Assembly: GCA_029255685.2 (NCBI GenBank)
Contig: CM055318.2
Location: forward strand, 67,551,136-67,615,135
Reading direction: 5' to 3'
DNA from: Silene conica
Lineage: Eukaryota; Streptophyta; Magnoliopsida; Caryophyllales; Caryophyllaceae
Length of the DNA stretch: 64,000 nt
Part shown: piece after piece, positions 62,191-64,000 of the stretch
Numbering within the stretch: position 1 is the stretch's first letter
Layout of the letters: every line of letters begins with the position of its first letter
Translations under genes and position numbers: made by a program
The notes under the pieces: generated by a model
The model's input: the letters and a program-made list of their open reading frames with translations, nothing else
Told to the model about the DNA's origin: nothing
The model's database searches: none

Positions 62191-63380
62191 AATAATAGTA
62201 TAAAATTATCAGTGCAACATGACGTGTACTATAACATCAAGATGATTGCGCCGTATTATTGCGAGATGTGAAAAATATTCGTACTAAATGTTCTTCACTA
62301 TTGACGTAAGTGATCATATTATGATTATTCTTATTATTGGATTTAGTCCGTCACAAGTAAGAATTTGTGCAACAATTTATTTTGCTTTATTTCGATGAAT
62401 GATGCTTTACTTTAAGTATACGTTTAATTATGTAATGACAATTTCGTAATTTCAAAGCTACTTCCTCAGTTACTCAATTTATTAAATTGCACAACAAGCA
62501 CGACAAAAAAGCACTATAAATAAAATATCCCGGTTTAGTTAAGATCCTATCAATTCAGTTTTATTCATGTTATTTAATTTTAGTTTAGTTTAGGTTTGAC
62601 ATTTACCCATATAATATCATCTAAAGCACATTTTCATAATTATTGAAACTTTTAAAATTAGGTAGGCTAAGGGATGCAAGTATGAATCGCTCGCAAATTT
62701 CAGTAAAAAAAGCTCTAATGTGCAGCTCATCTTTTAGCTGCTAAGAATATAAGGTCAAGGGGAATGGAGTTTTCTGCTTGTACCAAAATACTCATGCCAG
62801 ATTTTACCGAATCCCACGTGAAAAAGCGAGTAAGTATTAAATTTAAAAAGATAAGAAAATTAGTGACTTACATCATCCAAACACCAAGTACATACAACAA
62901 CTAACAATAATAAAAAAAGACGGAAAATTATGATTCTGCAAGGTACCATTAGCTAGTATATATCAAAAATCGAATTCAATTACAAGGGAATAGAATATAG
63001 ACACAAAAAAAATCTATTCTAAAACTCAGCCTTGTGAAACACATCTCTGATGCAACAGCTTCTCGAAGCCACATACCGGCAACTTCAGATTCGAGATTGG
63101 CAGCAGCCCTTATTCCTAATTCACGCAGCTGCTTATAAAGTCATAATTTTTTGCTCGTCTAATTATTACTCGTAGTTTTGTAAAGTTGTACAATGTATCT
63201 TGTGATTTCAAGAATTGTACCCGTTTTAAAGTTAACATTATATTTCCTTTTTATTTCAATGATCGTACAATGTAACTCTTGATCTCGTGGACTTACTCCA
63301 CATTATTGATAACATATACTTACAAACCAAATCGATTCGATAGAATTCGGAGCTAAAAATCGTTAAACAACAACACAATC
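62191..63380. other. Unannotated AT-rich stretch
   Basis: May be interior of CACTA element 4. No coding region, RNA gene or repeat is recognisable. Confidence 0.4.
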
Positions 63381-63402
63381 ATTTATTCGTATAATCATAT
63401 TC

Positions 63403-63660
63403 ATGTTCAATTCAGTTGTGTTATGTAAGGTTTTTAGTTGGTCAAGTAGGATAGTCGAGTTAAAGACTTCCGCGGGGGAGCGTTTTAAAGTAATTGGTCA
63501 CCTTGTTAAGCATTATTACGATGCTGAAGACACCGTTGGAGTGGTTGAGGTATTTCACCTTAAACCCGTTACCGCACCTGATGAATGAGGTAACAAAGGT
63601 CGAGCGGATCGTATAAAACAACGTTGACCGGAAGGCAACCCAAACTGGAAAAAAAAATGT
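63403..63660 (+). pseudogene. Scrap of a Ty3/gypsy integrase C-terminal tail
   Basis: The frame contains GERFKVIGHLVKHYYDAEDT and VVEVFHLKPV, which matches in layout the end of the Athila integrase at 53400-53500 ([19 protein letters not shown]). It is followed by GGAAGGCAACCCAA, a word common just after pol in Athila-type elements. No other part of that element is visible. Fossil. Confidence 0.6.
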
Positions 63661-63698
63661 GAAAGTGGTTTAATTTACGCTCTACTTTGTGTGTTTTA

Positions 63699-64000
63699 CT
63701 AGTTTTATGCCCGTACAAAAAATGTACGGGTCTATTTCTAAAAATTTCGTAAATATATTAAAACAGTAGTACAAATATAATTTAATATGAACTTAAATGA
63801 GAAATATATAAATTATGAATTCGGGGATGATTTTGACTCCAAATAATTGATTTACTGGTATAATGAAATTTTTTTTAATGATTATATAAATTGAAATAAA
63901 TAATCATGACATTATGAAATAAATTTGAACCATATAAAATAGATAAAGAAATTGTATTGTATTTCTATATCTTACCCTTTAAATAACTTACTCTCTAAAT
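63699..64000 (-). mobile_element. Helitron 3' terminus (element runs off the right edge)
   Basis: On the minus strand a hairpin (arms CCCGTACA / TGTACGGG) is followed by GCATAAAA and CTAG (63699-63702) before T. Same architecture as the ends at 4060, 6262 and 24240. The 5' end lies outside the window. Confidence 0.65.

Overview
The window looks like intergenic nuclear DNA of a flowering plant, most likely a eudicot. It is AT-rich and made almost wholly of nested transposable elements. The element types (Athila-type Ty3/gypsy, a short Ty1/copia, Helitrons, CACTA, hAT and long-TIR MITEs) and a captured, intron-bearing prephenate aminotransferase fragment all fit a plant. I cannot name the species. 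No intact host protein gene, rRNA, tRNA gene or CRISPR array is visible.

Layout. 1-5446: two Helitron ends, a 2.2-kb non-autonomous LTR element (1001-3215, TSD ACGTG) and a 1.4-kb Helitron with a 92-bp tandem array. 6262-15871: a decayed RepHel Helitron on the minus strand, split by a 4.36-kb CACTA element (8929-13286, TSD ATT) that carries aminotransferase exons. 15872-24021: an 8.15-kb Athila-like LTR element (TSD ACCGT) with only gag and protease parts. 24240-28262: a 4-kb Helitron with degenerate internal repeats. 24043-37022: about four tandem copies of a promoter plus first-exon unit, one split by the Helitron and one by a 4.7-kb Copia element (31294-36028, TSD GAACA). 37023-40085: a palindromic MITE, a hAT MITE (TSD GTTGTGGT) and a direct duplication. 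41713-61672: a large Athila element (gag, protease, RT/RNase H, integrase, ATHILA ORF) with inserted CACTA elements (45803-48980, TSD AAC; 57039-59847, TSD TCC) and a hAT MITE (50009-50721, TSD CTTTGAAG). The first of these CACTAs itself holds a 1.5-kb solo-LTR-like insert. 61673-64000: another CACTA terminus, a scrap of a Ty3/gypsy integrase tail and another Helitron 3' end.

The parts do not form one pathway; they are layers of insertion. Target-site duplications let the order be read: RepHel Helitron before its CACTA and the Athila-like element; Athila element before its CACTA and hAT guests; CACTA before the solo LTR. The most unusual signals are (1) two Athila-type elements that each carry a different, family-specific GC-rich palindromic motif in the LTR and again after the coding region, (2) a CACTA that took up several exons and introns of a prephenate aminotransferase gene, and (3) the tandem promoter/first-exon units. 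I found no convincing new defence, metabolic or regulatory system.
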